This document shows, piece after piece, positions 62,201-64,000 of a stretch of 64,000 nucleotides of DNA; the first letter of the stretch is position 1; every line of letters starts with the position of its first letter. Under the pieces are notes generated by a model. It saw nothing but the letters and a program-made list of their open reading frames with translations. It was not told the DNA's origin and ran no database searches. The stretch comes from Chionis minor (lineage: Eukaryota > Chordata > Aves > Charadriiformes > Chionididae), in contig VZSF01008493.1 of NCBI GenBank assembly GCA_013398295.1, positions 1 to 64,000 on the forward strand, in the 5' to 3' direction. The position numbers were made by a program, and so were the translations under genes.

Positions 62201-64000
62201 GATACCTTTTCCTTTGTATACATTTAAAAAAAAACCAAAAACCTGGTTAGGCCTGAAGTAACTTGCCCAAGAACAAAGACTGTACAACCTGCCTGTGCAG
62301 GACTATAACAGGCCAAATGAAATTAGGCTTACTGTTTCGAGAAATAATTCCTTAAGTTTTATGGCTGTGAGGCTTAGGGTAAATACATTTAATTTGTAAA
62401 ATTTGTAGCTGGCAGATATCAGATCTTAAGGAATCCATGACACAAAGCATTTCAAAGCTGGAAGATAACAGTAGCTCCTTGTCTTGTGCACTTTGAATAG
62501 ACATTCCCCCTACTGCAGTGACTATAGCCATAGCTGATTATTGCACTGCTCTACAAATTTTCGAGGTGTCCTCTACACCTATTGAACTGCTCCTTGAAGA
62601 AGGGTAGATACGATTGTGCTTTCCAACAGGAAGTCCAAAACAGAGTATCATAATTTAAGATCCAGAGTAGGTCTCTAGGGAGAACTGACACTGCCGACCC
62701 GGTGGTATTTCCTCTGCCCTGGGCTTGCTCCCCTGCTGTTCGAGGCTACAGGCACATTTGTGATTTTGATGTAGAAGAATCTGTACGAGCTGTGTCGTCA
62801 TGTGTGGTAATAGTACTACCACTTGCTGTTTCTCTGCTCACCCCAACTAAGTCTGTTTCCTGGGTTAAAGAAGGTTTTCCTGTGAAACGTTGTATTGTAG
62901 GACTCTTTATACTTGTATGTAAAAAATCACAATTGTAGCAATGTCTGCAGTTTAGTCTGTCGCAAAGCAGAATAGGGAAAATGAGAACAATAATCAGACA
63001 GACAGAAGGGTGTTCAAAGAGGTTTTTTTGAAATTAAATAAATTTATGCTCTTAAAAATTGGAGGGGAAAATAGTGTAATTGCTAAATTTTAACTACAGG
63101 AAACTCATGGACTAATAAAGTCCTGCAGTATGGGGTATTGACAGCTATGGGCACAAATAAAGTGCTTTTTGAATTTAAAGTCTGTTGTAAGCATGCCTCT
63201 TGTGTCTCAGGAAAGCAAAGAAATATGGGCAAACTGAGTCTACTGAGACAAAGCCTGTGAAAGTTGACAAGCTTTTGGAATACAGACTGGAAGCTCTTTG
63301 ACCATATAGGGTTATTTTGTCTTCTCTGTTTTTGGAAAGCTTTGTTTTCAAGTCTCTGGTGAGTAAGTCTCATGTTGAATGTCTAACGTTCATTAGAATC
63401 ATGCTTGATGCCTTCAGTTTCCAGTGACGAGCAGAGTTTCAGCTTGACAGTGTTTGGCCCAGCCTTTGGATGTGTAGTAGTATGCCGAGTAGATCCGGAA
63501 GACCACAGAATGCCAGCTGGGATTCTTGGTTACGCTAGAATGCAGGCTATGTACTCACCTTTGCACTTTACTTAATTAAACAGGATACTCGAAAGAGCTG
63601 ATATTCAGCTTTGCACATGGAAATCGTATTCCTGATTTTGCACATGAAGCTTGTTCTTAGTCTTGAAACGTTCCCAGCATAGATGCACGCTACTCTTATG
63701 GATGGTACAAGACAGGAAAGTCACAGTAGGCTTGTGCTTTTGGATGATAATTTCCTAGTAATGTTCAAGATGAAAAGTGTTTGAAGTCTGCTCAGGCCTT
63801 GAGGAAACTATCACATTCGTGAAAAAGTTACAAGTTGGTGAAATATTATGTTGGCATGCTGAATTCAAGTGTCGGATTGACTCCTTTACTGCTAAATCTG
63901 AAAATGGATATTTGTCGATTTGAAGTGTCAGTTGGGAGGAGGAGAGGAGCGGGCGACTTCTTTGAAACTGTAGAAAAGCACATGCTCAGCCTGAGTGCAA
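59219..64000 (+). other. DOCK2: DOCK2 intron 1 (continues beyond the window)
   Basis: No frame continuing as the DOCK2 SH3 segment (AIYNF-like) was found with an acceptor. The stretch is AT-rich and holds one CR1 3' fragment at 59762-59984. Nothing else was recognised. Confidence 0.65.
59762..59984 (+). mobile_element. CR1 LINE 3' fragment in DOCK2 intron 1
   Basis: It runs from GAAATTCTTTACTGTGAGGG through TGCCCAGAGAAGCTGTGG, CCCTGGAGGTTCAAGGCCAG, AGGTGTCCCTGCCCAGGGCA and TTTAAGGTCCCTTCCAATCT to TTCTATGATTCT, followed by an A-rich run. It is well preserved and probably younger than the 3 kb copy. Confidence 0.95.

Noticed and set aside
1..64000. CRISPR arrays, operons, phage or bacterial mobile elements
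   Set aside because: There are no regularly spaced repeats and no bacterial gene organisation. The sequence is vertebrate, with introns and CR1 elements.

Overview
The window looks like nuclear DNA from a bird. It is AT-rich, with short CpG islands, spliced genes and several CR1 LINE 3' ends that carry the avian 'ATTCTATGATTCTGTGA'-type tail. I see no mammalian-type SINEs and nothing bacterial. Two protein-coding genes can be recognised by their translated exons. SPDL1 (Spindly, kinetochore dynein adaptor) is complete in its coding part, on the + strand from about 34 kb to 54.5 kb. DOCK2 (haematopoietic Rac guanine-exchange factor) is represented only by its first coding exon at 59.18 kb, also on the + strand. 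The order SPDL1 then DOCK2 in the same orientation matches the known vertebrate synteny (human 5q35.1).

Region by region. From 1 to 33.8 kb the DNA is mostly AT-rich and non-coding. It contains two full-width CR1 3' fragments (3.0-3.4 kb and 11.3-11.7 kb), one short CR1 end (17.9 kb), an older CR1/L3-like remnant (about 15.0 kb), a GC-rich patch (8.7-8.95 kb), an orphan CpG island (17.5-17.83 kb) and an isolated CpG-bearing ORF (29.3 kb). A few minus-strand segments at 12.8, 16.0 and 16.1 kb look like exons with compatible splice phases, but I could not identify a gene. From 33.8 to 34.4 kb lies the SPDL1 CpG-island promoter. It holds two NRF1-like repeats, a perfect TCTCGCGAGA palindrome and a TTTGAA (CHR-type) cell-cycle element. 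The eleven SPDL1 coding exons run from 37,451 to 53,819 and encode a 608-residue protein. It has the dynein-binding CC1 box (A23/A24), the dynactin-binding Spindly motif (F258) and a C-terminal CAQQ farnesylation box, each in the expected place. The polyadenylation signal at 54,516 is followed by a GT-rich element.

An intergenic gap of about 4.6 kb leads to the DOCK2 promoter (58.7-59.18 kb), which is not a classical CpG island and carries a PU.1-like purine box. DOCK2 intron 1 fills the rest of the window and contains one CR1 copy at 59.8 kb.

The two genes are not functionally linked. SPDL1 is a G2/M gene acting at kinetochores in dividing cells. DOCK2 acts in leukocyte migration. Their promoters differ accordingly: CpG/CHR type for SPDL1 and ETS/PU.1 type for DOCK2.
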